A stretch of 64,000 nt of DNA from positions 14,098,501 to 14,162,500 of the forward strand of contig NC_044578.1 in NCBI RefSeq assembly GCF_901933205.1, given 5' to 3'. Shown piece by piece: positions 50,501 through 63,000 of this stretch. Under the pieces are notes generated by a model, which made no database searches, had not been told where the DNA came from, and worked only from the letters and a program-made list of their open reading frames with translations. Made by a program: the position numbers and the translations under genes. The number at the start of each line of letters is the position of its first letter. Within the stretch, counting starts at the first letter, position 1. Source of the stretch: Camarhynchus parvulus (lineage: Eukaryota; Chordata; Aves; Passeriformes; Thraupidae).

Positions 50501-53230
50501 TGCAGCAGCCATCTGAGCACTGACTCTTGGTCCTCGCAGTGGCCGCCTTCTCCTACTACTCCACTCCTTTTTATGCCACTTGTTTTTATTAGTTACAGGT
50601 GTGTTCTTAGCAATCAGCTGCAACTCTTTGTGCCCCCCTACACATCAGCATCTTGTACATCACCAAGTAGACTGCACATTGTAAGGGACAGGGGGACCTT
50701 GGCAGCCAGTTAATGCTGACCCTCTGCAGCCTGCAGAAGAGTTTTTGGCTTATCCAGGGCCCCAGAGCACGCACCAAAAGACTAACATTGCCCCAAACAA
50801 GTTCTGCAAATAAACCCCAGGAGAAAAGTTGACTCTTCTGTCAGCAGTGGAAGAGAGCAATGCTCTGCTCTAGATCACACAATTTATGAAGAGACAGTTA
50901 CAGACAATCTTTGCTAAGAGCACAGTGTCTTGGTTTTTGATAGCAATTTCAGTTACAGCCACAAGCTGCAGTGAGATTAGGCCACAGCAACACATTGCAC
51001 AGCTGGGATGGGATGAAAATTCACTGTCCCAAATACATTTCAGCAATAGAAGCATTAAAATGTGCAGAACCTGGATGCATCAAAATCCTGACACCAAAAA
51101 ATCTGTTCTAGACACCTAGCTGCAGCCAAAGCAATGGCATTCACTTTCAACAATAACAATAAAAGCATAATTGTCACAAAGGTAAACACTAGGCAGGAGA
51201 TTAAAATAAACAAAAAAAGGGGGGGGGAAGCTGCCACTCATGTCACTCATATCAGGGCAGAATTTTGGATTGCCTTTGCCATTTGAAACATGGACAAGCC
51301 AGAACCTGCAGAGACCACCGTTAGTAGTTAAGAACACACAGCAAGACTGAGTCCTAGTTAACATGCTGACATCACCTACTAAAGAATGGCTTTTTTAGAG
51401 AGCAAATAGTGCAGAGACAAAAGTGGAGCATCTCATATAATAGTACACCCACCCCAGGAACTGTCAGCACCCCGGAAGTTCCCAGAAATATGTGGCTAAC
51501 ATTTGTGCACTAGTATCATGGAAGTGCTTTTAAAGTTCCCCAAAGTCCTCTGTTCTCACTAAATAAAGTTTATAAAGAGGCAAGAGGAAAGTACAGTCTT
51601 TATAGCTGCCCATCCAAAGACAGCTAGAAAGTCACCGGAACAAACCAACTGCAAGGCTCAGTTGCTACATATTTTCTTCCAATTAACATGTGCTTGAAAT
51701 AGAAGTAAAATTCCATGGCACTGTTTTTGGCTGAATTTCTCCTCTGGATTATGACAATACAACAGTATAATACTACCAAAAAAAAAAAAAATTCCAGCAG
51801 CCTTCAGATAATGCTTACCATGACAGTTTTCTACCCTGTAAAGAAGTATTTAACAATAGCTAAAGCAGTAAGTTGAATTTGGACACAGTAGAAATCAGTA
51901 TTGTGGGTATAATAGAAAAGACAGCCAAAAAAGATAAAAGGATAACAAACTGCTTTTTAGTAAAGCTGCTAAAGAAAAGACTGTGACCTATAAGTAGTTT
52001 GTGGTAAAATGATATACAAGAGGGAAAATAACAGTTATTTTCCACTTTTGTGCAGCTTTTTTGTTTTACATAAATTTAATTCAAATAAATGAAATATGCC
52101 AAGTATAAATGACAGGCTGAATGCATCAAGTTAAGTGATAAATTCCTCCCTTCATGACTTTTTATTTAATACCTTTAAACACGGGATTATTTTTTAAAAA
52201 TTATTTTTGTATAATTCTTTTTCTTATTAACAGCAGCTGATTCAAAGCCATTTTCCTTCCTCCTCAATGTCATTAGCCAACAGAGCTTCCACAGACAATG
52301 TTCAAGGATCAGTCTTCTCTAACATGACAGAACTTGAGGCAAGAATACAGAATTCTTCACAGCTCTTCTCCAGACACAGCTTCTGGGTCTCCTGTTGGTC
52401 AGCCAGCTGCTGTCACACCAATAGCTTTCTCCCCCCAAAACCTGAATTAGCCAAGACAAGTCTGTTCTAGACACCAGAACTGAGGCAGATCCAGATGGCA
52501 GGTTCCACTGCAATTTGGAGAATTATCCTTCTCCATACCACTATGCTTTCTTTGCATATATTAGTAGTGAATTTCAATGTGTAGCCATCAATTAATAAGT
52601 ATCAAGTTGTCATCACTCTGTTGTCTGCAAAGAAAAAATTCACAATTCTCCAATCAGCAAGAAATGCAATAGGAAGCATCTACCCCTATGAGCTCAGTTT
52701 TGATCCTTCTGTTCTCTGCACTCCCATTTCCACATGCAACTCTAACTCCTGCACTGGACAATGATGCAAAACCTGCCATAGTAGCAAAAGCTAAAGATTT
52801 TCACTCCATCACCAGGCTTGTGCCCTCAGTACTGCACAGCATATTATGGGGTATGCTTATTATGCTCAAGCACACAAATCTCTTACTCTGCACAGTGACT
52901 TGCAGGTGAAACCTGAAGCTGGAATTCTTGTTGACTAGCTGGTTTTCATTGTGTGCCCCCAGTAGCCACTGGGATACCTGCCCATCATCCTCTCACATGT
53001 TCCTTTTTTGGCTATGGGTCCCCTCCTGCCAGGGTACACCAAATGTATAAAATTGCATTTCACAAAAGCATCAGTATATAATTAGACAAAAATCCTACTG
53101 CTAAAAGGGGAATTGTCACACCAGTTGTGATTAAGTGTTCACATTTTAGTCTGCTCATTCTCCCATAGGCTGGCTTCCTTGCACAGTGCCCACAACCATT
53201 CTGTGCACAGGAATGGATTATCCTGGACTG

Positions 53231-53314
53231 TCTAGGGACGGTGACATGGTCCCTCCTGTCTCTAACAGGGCTTCTAGGGACGGTGACATGGTCCCTCCTG
53301 TCTCTAACAGGGCT
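53231..53314. repeat. Exact 42-base tandem duplication
   Basis: The 42 bases at 53231-53272, starting TCTAGGGACGG, are repeated exactly at 53273-53314. The absence of any difference suggests a recent duplication that may vary in copy number between individuals. The period is a multiple of three, so a plus-strand open frame passes through both copies, but there is no other evidence of coding. Confidence 0.95.
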
Positions 53315-53909
53315 TCAGAGGTGTGTTATGTTGCCTCAGAAACACAATTCAAAGCAGACCAGCAAGCACCAGATGAGACATCTGTCCCTCACCACCACTT
53401 TAAAAAGGAGCCCTGCCACAATGCCTACAAGAAGACATTTAGCAGTGAGTTTCCAATATTCTGGCAATATTCTGGTATTCCAACAGCTTGCCTCAGACAC
53501 TGCATAGCTTTGGGATTAAGTGCCTGTGGCTGAATCACCCTCTCACTTTCTGCTACTACTCCAAGCTTAGTAGCAACGCTTTTTGGAAACAGACAGCTTG
53601 AAGCAAAGACTTGGTTTGCTCCAGAACCCTTGGTAGTTTCCTGATGTACTCCACAGTCCTCTCATCAGCTTCTGCGCAGCAGTTTTCATAAGAGTACAAC
53701 AGTTAAAACATGTTTATCTCAGAACTGCTGCCTTTGCATCATCAGCTGACTAAAGATCTAACATGAAGTAAAGTGCAGGAGGAACAGCAGCACCCAACTA
53801 TTACCAGGCTGAATTCTGGATACTCCAGCATCCGTGAAGCAGCATTTTGCAGTGAGAAGCTAACTGTTGTACTTCTTAGGAAAACACTCATTAAAAACAC
53901 CCTACTGAC

Positions 53910-54025
53910 CTCCTGCAGCAGCAGATGAGTGGAAAAGAAGTTCTGTCTTTTCTGTAGCCAGCATTGCTATGGTCTTTTAGAAATTCATGTAAATCTGTTG
54001 CTGGAAAACCACTTTGTTGGTATTT
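53910..54025 (-). CDS. MCOLN2: MCOLN2 exon, cytoplasmic C-terminal tail
   Basis: The acceptor TTTCTTTCAG precedes 116 bases: 38 codons and two bases (AG) of the next. The translation starts [18 protein letters not shown] and ends [19 protein letters not shown] is the conserved mucolipin-2 tail motif, and the cysteine cluster matches the palmitoylated cysteines of the family. The donor is GAG|GTCAGT. One more short exon is needed to finish the protein. Confidence 0.93.
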
Positions 54026-57000
54026 CTGAAAGAAAAAGCATTTTATTTACAACACACGGGCATGAAACATTCTAAAATTTCCTCTAGAGTGTGACAGTTA
54101 AACCAGATTATTTAGTTCAATAATTCAATATGTCTGTAGAAAGGAAAGAACCCATTTCCATCCTAGAAACACTACATAGCTTGCTTTGTTCCACCAACAG
54201 TCTCAGTGACAGAAAATTCACATTGTTCACAAATTCTCTTATGTTTTGTTTGCTGCCCATAAGGCCAAGCAAGTGATCTCAGCCCATGATGGTATTGATT
54301 CTCCCTCAGTCACAGTGAGCTGTTGTGCTCCCTGCAAGTGCCCTGGGCTCCTTTTCCCTAAAACCTCTAATTCTGGATTTAAAGGGTTCCAGTGTGACTA
54401 TTCAATATTGCCATGCTGAAGAAATGCTATGAGAAAAACATGTTCAGCATACTGAAACAGCTCCCAGTTGATCTGTGAAGAATGCTCAGAGGGAAGAGTC
54501 AGTAAAACACCATTTTGCAGATCAGACCATCCAGTAAACTAAGAAGCACAGACAATTAAGCTATATTTTGAGGTGCTTCAAAAGTGAAGCTCTTGCTTGG
54601 TCTGGAGGTTGTAGCTCATGTCAGACCAGCCCTATTTTGCTGGCCTGTGTGTGACACCAAGACAAGAAAGAGATGAGGGCTGAAGGGTGGGATCCACATT
54701 GCCTTCCCACTGGCCACTGAGACCACCAGCAGCACAGAGGGCAGAGAGCACTTGAGGTCAGAACAGAAGGTAATTACTGAAAACTGAGGTTCACTTCCAG
54801 ACAGTCCATACTGGAAATGGATGGCACAACTTTAACTGGAACGAGAAGTAGTGCACCTCTCAGAAGACATTTCCTTTTAACCACACATTTCTAAGCAGCA
54901 CACTAAGGAGGCCTGGACACCTAAATGACTTTAGAGTTATCAGCCTGAACCTTTCCAAACTCCTGCCAAAGGCACATCTCTGCGATGTCAGTAAACCCAG
55001 CCACTCTTCCAATTTTGCCACAGACTAAAGGAAAATATTTTAATAATCTCATCACACATCAGAAGCAATGGTAGGTGGTATGGTGTTGAGTGATTAACAA
55101 GAATGAATGCAAAACTGAATAGAAGAGTAACAGAAAACAAATGCTTTACCTTTATGGTGTCATAGGAGTCAGTAATGAGTGCAATAAAAAGGCTGAGGAT
55201 CATGTATATAAACAGACTGATGAAGGAGTACAGATACAATCTGCTGAACATCCACACCAGGGAACTCTTCTCTTGGATTTGAGCAAATGTTGCAAACATA
55301 TCATCACCATTGACCAAAGAAAACAGACATTCAGCCACTGTGTTCAGATCTTCAAACTAGAAAATGAGTACAAATTATAAGCAGCATGTGATAATCAATC
55401 AAGACTCAAAGATTGAGTTTTACTCAAAGCAGACAAGAAAGTCAACTCAGGCAATTAAATGCTACCACACTTTCCTGTACATTCAGGCCAAAATATACAT
55501 GAGTAATAAAAACATGTAGAATTATCATCTTGACTAAGCACGATGTGTTGAGATCAGACTTAAGAATATTTATTATCAAGAAATAAAACTTGTGATGTTC
55601 AACAGGCAGAACAGTCAATAACTGACCACCATGAAAAGCTACTGAATTATAGGCAATTTTGGGCTTGCAGGAAAGTATCATTCCATTTCCCAAAGCACAG
55701 TTGAAGTGATTTCACAGAACCTATACAGTAAATTAGTGGTAGTATGCTGGCAACACACCCACATTCTCTGCTTCCCAGCTCTGCAGCATTACTGGAGTAT
55801 GGGTAATAAATCAATACTGTGTTCAGGGGCTAGAGTCAGCACATAGCCTTCAGAACTCAAATGGTCCAAACTGAATTACAATCTGTCCCTCAGAAAGGCC
55901 TCTATGAGCTGTAAGCACAAGCTATAGCTTTTTTATGAAGCTACTGGAGCACACCCTGTACAAAAATCATGGCTTAATTTCAAGAACAGTCTCAAACTCC
56001 AAACTCCATTTCCCCAAACTGGAATGTGTCCTGAAGCTACCAGGTAAGCCCACTTCCCATTTTGCTCTGCCCTTCCAAATAACTGGATTTCTTGACTATA
56101 ATTTATTGGACAATATGAATTAATAGCCACATTAAAACGTTGTGCATTATCAGTGAACTAACACAACTGTGGCCCCACAATGAAAACAAGATGTCAAGAG
56201 GTAAGGAGAATATATTGGTGCACAGGCACAGCAGGTCTGGTTCACACCTATGGCTTATTTTATTTTTATTTTTTGAACTGAATTTTAAAGCCATTGTGAA
56301 ACTCAGCAGTACATTATCCAGGAAGAAAGTAGGCATGGCACAGGTAATTTTTGAGCAACTCAAGTTTTGATGCACTGACACAGGGACACTGCTAAGGACT
56401 GCTCACCTGGAAGCCCCTGGACTGACATAGTCACAAAATGCAGGACACCCACTCCCTCTCTCTGACTGTGGTAGAGGGTGTATTTCTATATTTTCGAGCA
56501 TAAGGAGCTCTCCAGCATTTCTGGACATCGGGGAAGACTCTTCCCATCTCTTCCAGGAGGGCTCAGTGGCTGGAGAGCCCCGGGAAGGCAGCCCTGGGCT
56601 GGCCTGCCTTGCACAGTGCCACATTGCCTTCCTGTGGGACACTGGGGAACTGAGGAACGGGAATCCTCCGCAGCTCCAGCTGCTTTCCTTGACATTGATC
56701 CATGACATTTAGGCAAGAGGTAACATTTTCATAGATAAGTATGGTGTTGACTGTCCCTCCCTTTGGCTCAGATAAGGTACTTGTTGCAGGGAGGTTACAA
56801 CAGTAATTATGCTGTGCCTTATAATGTTATAAACAACTGAGCCTCTGGTGTGGCAGAAGACCCCTCTGCCTCCAGCATCCCCCAGAGAAATGTATTGTCA
56901 TCAGCTGGGAACGTGCAGACTGAACACCTGCATTGCCCAAAGGAGGGAATTACAGCAAACTGGAGCAATGCAAGCTCTGGGGGCAGAGCAAGCTGAAAAA

Positions 57001-60000
57001 GCACTGCAGCATGTCCCTGTTACACACACACTGTGTGGCACCCAGGGATCCAGAATGAGAAATGAGACATTTGTTAGTCATTAACAGACATTTAGAATTT
57101 GCCACGACAGGAATCTGCCTCTGTTCAAACTGTCACACTGAGCATCTGCCAAGAGGAAAAGCAAACAAGCTTTAGGGCTGTTTTGGTTTGTGTTCTAGAA
57201 TATACAGAGCCTTACTCCTGCACCCAGGTTTCAGACAAGACATACCAGGCACACACTTTGATACCAACCTTAAGAAAACAAACAAACAAACCCACAACAC
57301 GCCCCCACACAGGAAGCAAAGCAAACAAGACAAGCATTCATTTATTCCTTTTATGAGTCACAATTTAGGAGCTGAAGTTACATGGCATGGGAAAGATTCG
57401 GAAAAACAAGGCCAGAGCCAAGGAGATTAAAAAAAAACGTTCCAGCGAACTATTTAGTGCCTGTGTAACCCAGCTGAAGTGGGATTGCCAGAAGAGGGCA
57501 GAAGAGACAGACCAATGCCCGTGGCCTGGGCAAACCATCCCCTCACCAAAACAGCCTGGTGCTGGAGAGCACACAGTAAAAGCAAGAATAGTTATTTTGT
57601 TAAAAGGAGCAGGTAGAAGGAGGTACGGATGGAATGACTCCCATCTTCACATTACAGCTTTTAGACAGACATTTCCATTTAAGACACATTTCTGTTCATT
57701 TGGCTAGGAGCGATACATACACACACACACACAGATATTCCCATCATCGCACCACAAAAGGAGGGATACTGCTGATGTACCTTTTCATGATAAGGCCCCA
57801 GGACAATCCAACCACAGAAAGTATAGCCAAGATAGATCATCCCAGCACAACAGCAAAACCGCAGCACTTTCGGCAACGATGCCTGCATAGTCAAAATGAG
57901 CACCTACAAGTCAGAGGGGAGCAAAGAAGGGGGAAAAAAGAAAAAAAAAATTAGAGAGGGATCTGGAAAGAAGCATTTCTACATGCTTTAATTGTTAGAC
58001 ATTTGATTCTCTGCTTACATTGTAGGTTTGAAAATATCCCAGGTATCGGATGACTCCAACCCAGACAAACAGAGTTGATGTTCCAAGTAAAATGCTGCAG
58101 ACATCATAACTTGTGAGGTTCTGAGGGATCCAAACAGAGCAGGTGGTCAAGTTACAAAGCAGTAGATATGTCAGCCTGACAGCTACTCAAGTTCCAGCAG
58201 TTCAAACAAACAAAGTAGGGCAGCCTAATACTGAAAGCCTGTTGCTACATCACAAAAATCAGATCAATGTGAGCTGCAGTTATTTACTGAGATCATTTAA
58301 ACAGAACAGTGCTGCAAATGAAAGTACACCTATGCTGATATTCTTGAAATTTTACATGAAGTGCAAAGTCTGGAAGAAAGAAAAAGCCCTTAGTTACAAC
58401 ACAGTTTCAAAATTAGATTGGATAACTCAAAACTTTTGTTTAAAAAGAAGGTTACTAGTTGCTGTTGGGCAAAGAAGCTCTCATTCACTATTTAAAAAAC
58501 ACGAGCCATCATTTACATGAAAAGTGACCCTTGGGACTACAGCCCTTTCCATGCTTACATGCATTTACATCTCTGAACAGGTTCTCTGCCAGCAGATCAG
58601 AACATGAGCATTGTTTTCACTACAACCAAATCTACTTGCACTTTACTTTAGAAGGCTAGAACTGGTTGCAGTAGGCACAAGAGAGCCATCTAGCTCAAGT
58701 TTTCCCACCCTCAATCCCCACCTCAACCTACAGCCAGGGACACCCAAGTGCTTCCTCTGAAGGCCGCTCTGGAACCTGCCCTTTGAGCCTCAGTACACAT
58801 GAAGCGGGAGCAGCACACCACCTACTCTGCTTTTCCCAGAATACAAAGTTTTGTGAACACATGAATTGTTGACACACATCTATTGGAGATTTAAAAAAAG
58901 GAAAAAACTAGAAAAAACCCACAAAACCAACCCCAAAATCCTCCTGCCAGCTGGACAAAACACATAGATTTCAGCGAGCCCAGGCAGGGAGGTCAAGGAT
59001 GAGCAGGTCGCACACTGTCTGTGCCAATGCTTGCCAGGAAAGCAAGCTGTGACAGCTGTGTGTCCAGTCCCACAAGCCATCAAGAGCCCTGTGTCATTCA
59101 AGGGGAGGACTCGTGTCTTCCCAGTCCTGTATGTGCTACTTCTTACAGAACGAACAACTCAAATTGTTGGGTCTTTCTGTTGGGAACTGTCTACCACAGG
59201 TCCCATACCAGGGATTGGAGGTCTTAGCACTGTGAAAATAAGATGTTTTAATAGTTTACATGGTTTTACTGAAAGACTTTGGGGAAGAGCGACTAAAGTA
59301 GTTATTAAACTAGGAAATGGACTGAAATAAGCAAACAGACGGCTATTAACTATTATGGCTCACTTCCACCTGTCCCAAATTAAAGCACATTACACATGGT
59401 TGTAGCAAGATCAGTATTTTAGCTGAAGTATGAAATTCTTACCTTGGCTTTTATTTCCATTTTTAGGATTGACCCAATGATTGTCATGACATCACTGATA
59501 ATTACCAGGACATACCACCCGTTCAGGAACTCCAGGCGGTCAGCATAGCACACACGGCGCTTGTGTTTCTCCAGGAAGAAATTCACAAATCTCTGTTGAC
59601 AAGCATTTAGATCTTTAGTTACAGGCCACCTTGGATGAAAAACATGGTAATGTTCAAGTTCCACACAACGCATTTTCCTATAATATTCACTGGAACAGTC
59701 GTTTAAAGCTAATTCTCAATGGCAACAGAAATAAATAGGAAAAAAATTAAGATGGATTTAGGCCAGTGAAAATGAACTTTCCAGAGATCACTTGATTTCA
59801 AAACCCATTCCCACTAACCTAACCATGGCCTGTTGACCCTTTTACCATAGGTTCTATCGACCTCTAACAGAGCAAGGCCACCCAACTAAAGAAGTGAAAA
59901 AGAGCTCAAATGCAACTACAGGACAAGAGCTCTCATTTTCAATAGAGCAAACAATACCACCTCTATGCCCAGCACAGCCCATCTGCTTTCAGTTGCTCTT

Positions 60001-63000
60001 TTTGCTCAGGAATAAATGTGAAGGACCTATTCCTGAGAGCAATTTGACAATGCCTCTCTTGAATCATGTCCCCTTGACTCTTGGTCTTGTTTCCAAGCTA
60101 CAAAAAGGATACATTGAGCTAGATAAACAAGTATTTGTGTTTTCATATGCTACCTACCATGGACACTTCTAACTCTCGTGAGCCACATGCTTACAAAAAA
60201 AACCAGCCAGAGTTAGACAATGTGCTGCGCTTTACATTTTCTCCAGTTAAAGCTGGCTTTGAGGGATGTTCATTAAGGCGTTCATTTATAACTAGACCTC
60301 AATGGGAATTCTACTCTGAAGCCAGGGAAGAAAGAGTTGTGGTTTGGAGGTGCAGGGCCCACAGCCTGTTTGCAGCACAAAGACTCAGAAGTCATTTTGT
60401 CTAAAATCCTGGGAGGGAGGGGAAAAAAAGTCTCCTTTTTTTGCCCATGGAGAGATAAAACAAAATACTTCAAATTACAGCACTACACAAACAGAAATAA
60501 AATTCATTTGTAGTTAGCAATTGTCCACCAAGATACCGACACATCCCTTCTAGAGATAACGGTAAGAGGGACATCTTGTAACAGATTTTCTCACTTTAAT
60601 ACCCCAAGTTTCAAAAAGTACCCTTCACAAGACCAGCAGCAAAGCAGCAGAGACCAAACGAGCATTAAGGCCACGAGCACGGTGCTCACCTTCTGCAGCC
60701 TCCAGGCAAGAACGATGGATCGTGTGCAGAGGATTAGAGAAGCCAAGCAACTTAATATGACAAATCCATCAAAGACTAGAATATACTGAGTGTTTTTCTG
60801 GAGAACTGTAAAGAGCCAAGGCAATAAAGTAAGGTGAGTCTTTTCACATCTCTTTTAATGCAAGTTATGTGACATTTTGCAACAATTCGTGCTCAAATAC
60901 TCTCACCCCATAAGCAGATGGGTTATGAGCTTTATTCTTCCTGCAAGCATATCTTGAACACAGCTCAGCAGAAAATTACATCAAGACAGTCATGGAGACT
61001 GGACCACAAAAATGAAAAATATCTTCAAGTTCTTCAAAATAAACCCAAAAATGGATACATAAATACAGGTATCCTCCTTTTTACCTGTCCATCTGTGCTT
61101 CCACAGTATTACAACTACATGAGGCAAAAAAAATGCAGATTTGGTCTGTATCAACACCATTAAATTAAAAAAATTCCCATCTTAGTCTGCAATAAGAAAC
61201 TTGTTGGACTTTCTGTACTGTTTTCTTTTCATCCACAAATTTAAAATCCATCATGTGAGCACAAATTAGGTCCTTTGCTTCCTCACAACAACAGTCCCTA
61301 TCTTTTCCATAACATGCATTTTTAACTATATAAAAGAGGTAAACGCTCATTTTTAATTGTTGCAATAGCCCTTCAGCTCACCTTTATTACTGAAATATGC
61401 TTGCTCCCTCAGCTGGTAATCAGACACAAAATACAGTACTCAGGAAGAGGTAGTTGAAAGACAGCCACAAGAAATTGCGACAGAGATGCAAGCCAAGGCA
61501 CTTTGAGGTTATTCAGAATATTCTGTAAACTAGCACTTTAATATCTGTACAACACAGCATTATCAGAGAAGGCAAAGGGCAGGCAAAATAATATATTTAT
61601 TAATCAAGATATTATATAGCACACTACAAAATATTGTTCCATCAGTCCTTTACAGCAAGTCACCACATCGGAGAAGCAGTTGCACAGTCTGTCACAGCTG
61701 CTGTTTCTTTAAGGGCCCTTTGGTGCACATTCCTGAGCTGTCAGACCAAGCCTTTAACACTGGAAATACAAGGCAGATGCCAGCCTATGTTCATACACAT
61801 CATTTCATTCAGCAGTGGCAAAAAAAAAAGCCAATATGAAGAACAAACCTTCAGAAATAGTATGCTTCAATCAGTTAGAAGAAAACAAAATTGAAAGCTG
61901 TAGGAGGCTTCAGTTGGAAATTTATCCAGTGTTAGTGGGTTAAATTGAGTTATCTCAGAGCAGCACAACAATTAAAAATCTATGGAAGAAACATTCATCC
62001 TCCTTGCTCACTTGAGGTGGAGCTCACTGCCAACACACACTGGGCATGGAGAGGGGATCATGTAATCTCACAACACCCTCACAAAAGGAATTATTTCCTA
62101 GCTCTTGATTAGCAAGAGGTAATGAATTGCATTAGGCAAGTTGCATTGTTCTACTGGCAGGGGGATGAACAGGCTGGGGAATGTCCTGCTGGACAGACTG
62201 CTACAGACCAGGGAAAGCAAAGGGAGACCCATAGTGCTGCTCTGCAAACCCACATGCACCACACTCACCTGAGTTAAATATGTGCCAGTCTTTGCACTCC
62301 TGAATGTCAGTGTCACTGTCAAAATAGACCTTGATTTTTCCACTGTGGGCTCTATTATTGAAAGTTATCTGAAAATACAGAGCTACATCAGAAACAGGAC
62401 TAGCAAGATTGCATTCCAGAAAAATAAATCCTGCTGAGTGCCTTGGACACAGCATGCATTAATATTGTTGATCAGAGAGGCTTTAAGAAAGTTGCCACCA
62501 TAAATGATGGTGTAGACATAATTTGAGTAGATGACATGTACTGCCTAATGAGCAGTATTCCAAGAGGCCAAACTTCACACTTAGTCTTTAGGTGAAGAAC
62601 AATTCCCTATCCCTCTCTCAGGTTATGAGGTTACCAACTGGAATATGTTACAAAGCAACATTGTCCCATGTCAGCACCATTTCAGCAGCCTTTGGGAAGG
62701 AGGGGTGAGGCCAGCACATGCTCAGCTGTGCTTCTCCTGCAGGCCAGGTGTGAGGATGACACCTCCACCTCAGCCTAAGCTCTCCTCACATGCACAGGGT
62801 TGGAAGTGCCACAGCCCATTTTCACTTACAGTGTTTTGAAATGCATAGCAGTCAGGCAATTCACGGGCATGGATTGTCTGAAGAGCAATGCCTTTCAGCT
62901 TGAAGGAGATTTCAACCTGTATAAGCCTGGATATTTGAAAAAGTGCACAAAGATATTTAAATATCACAGAGATATACACAAACTGCACAAATCAGAATCC

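Larger units (their letters stand above)
48400..53909. other. Interval between the LPAR3 promoter and the last located MCOLN2 exon
   Basis: This stretch should contain the last MCOLN2 coding exon (about 13 codons) and its 3'UTR, read on the minus strand, but I could not identify either with confidence. It includes a poly(A) tract (48995-49020), a minisatellite (50285-50500) and a 42-base exact tandem duplication (53231-53314). Other open frames here are short and unrecognised. Confidence 0.5.

Noticed and set aside
52650..52720. Candidate last exon of MCOLN2 on the minus strand after GAACAG, reading RRIKTELIG
   Set aside because: There is no pyrimidine tract before the acceptor, and the frame runs on through unrelated residues instead of stopping as the family does.
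53725..53765. Candidate last exon of MCOLN2 after ATCTTTAG, with GATGAT codons
   Set aside because: The GATGAT (Asp-Asp) reading is out of phase with the upstream AG; the in-phase reading, SQLMMQRQQF then stop, does not resemble the mucolipin tail.
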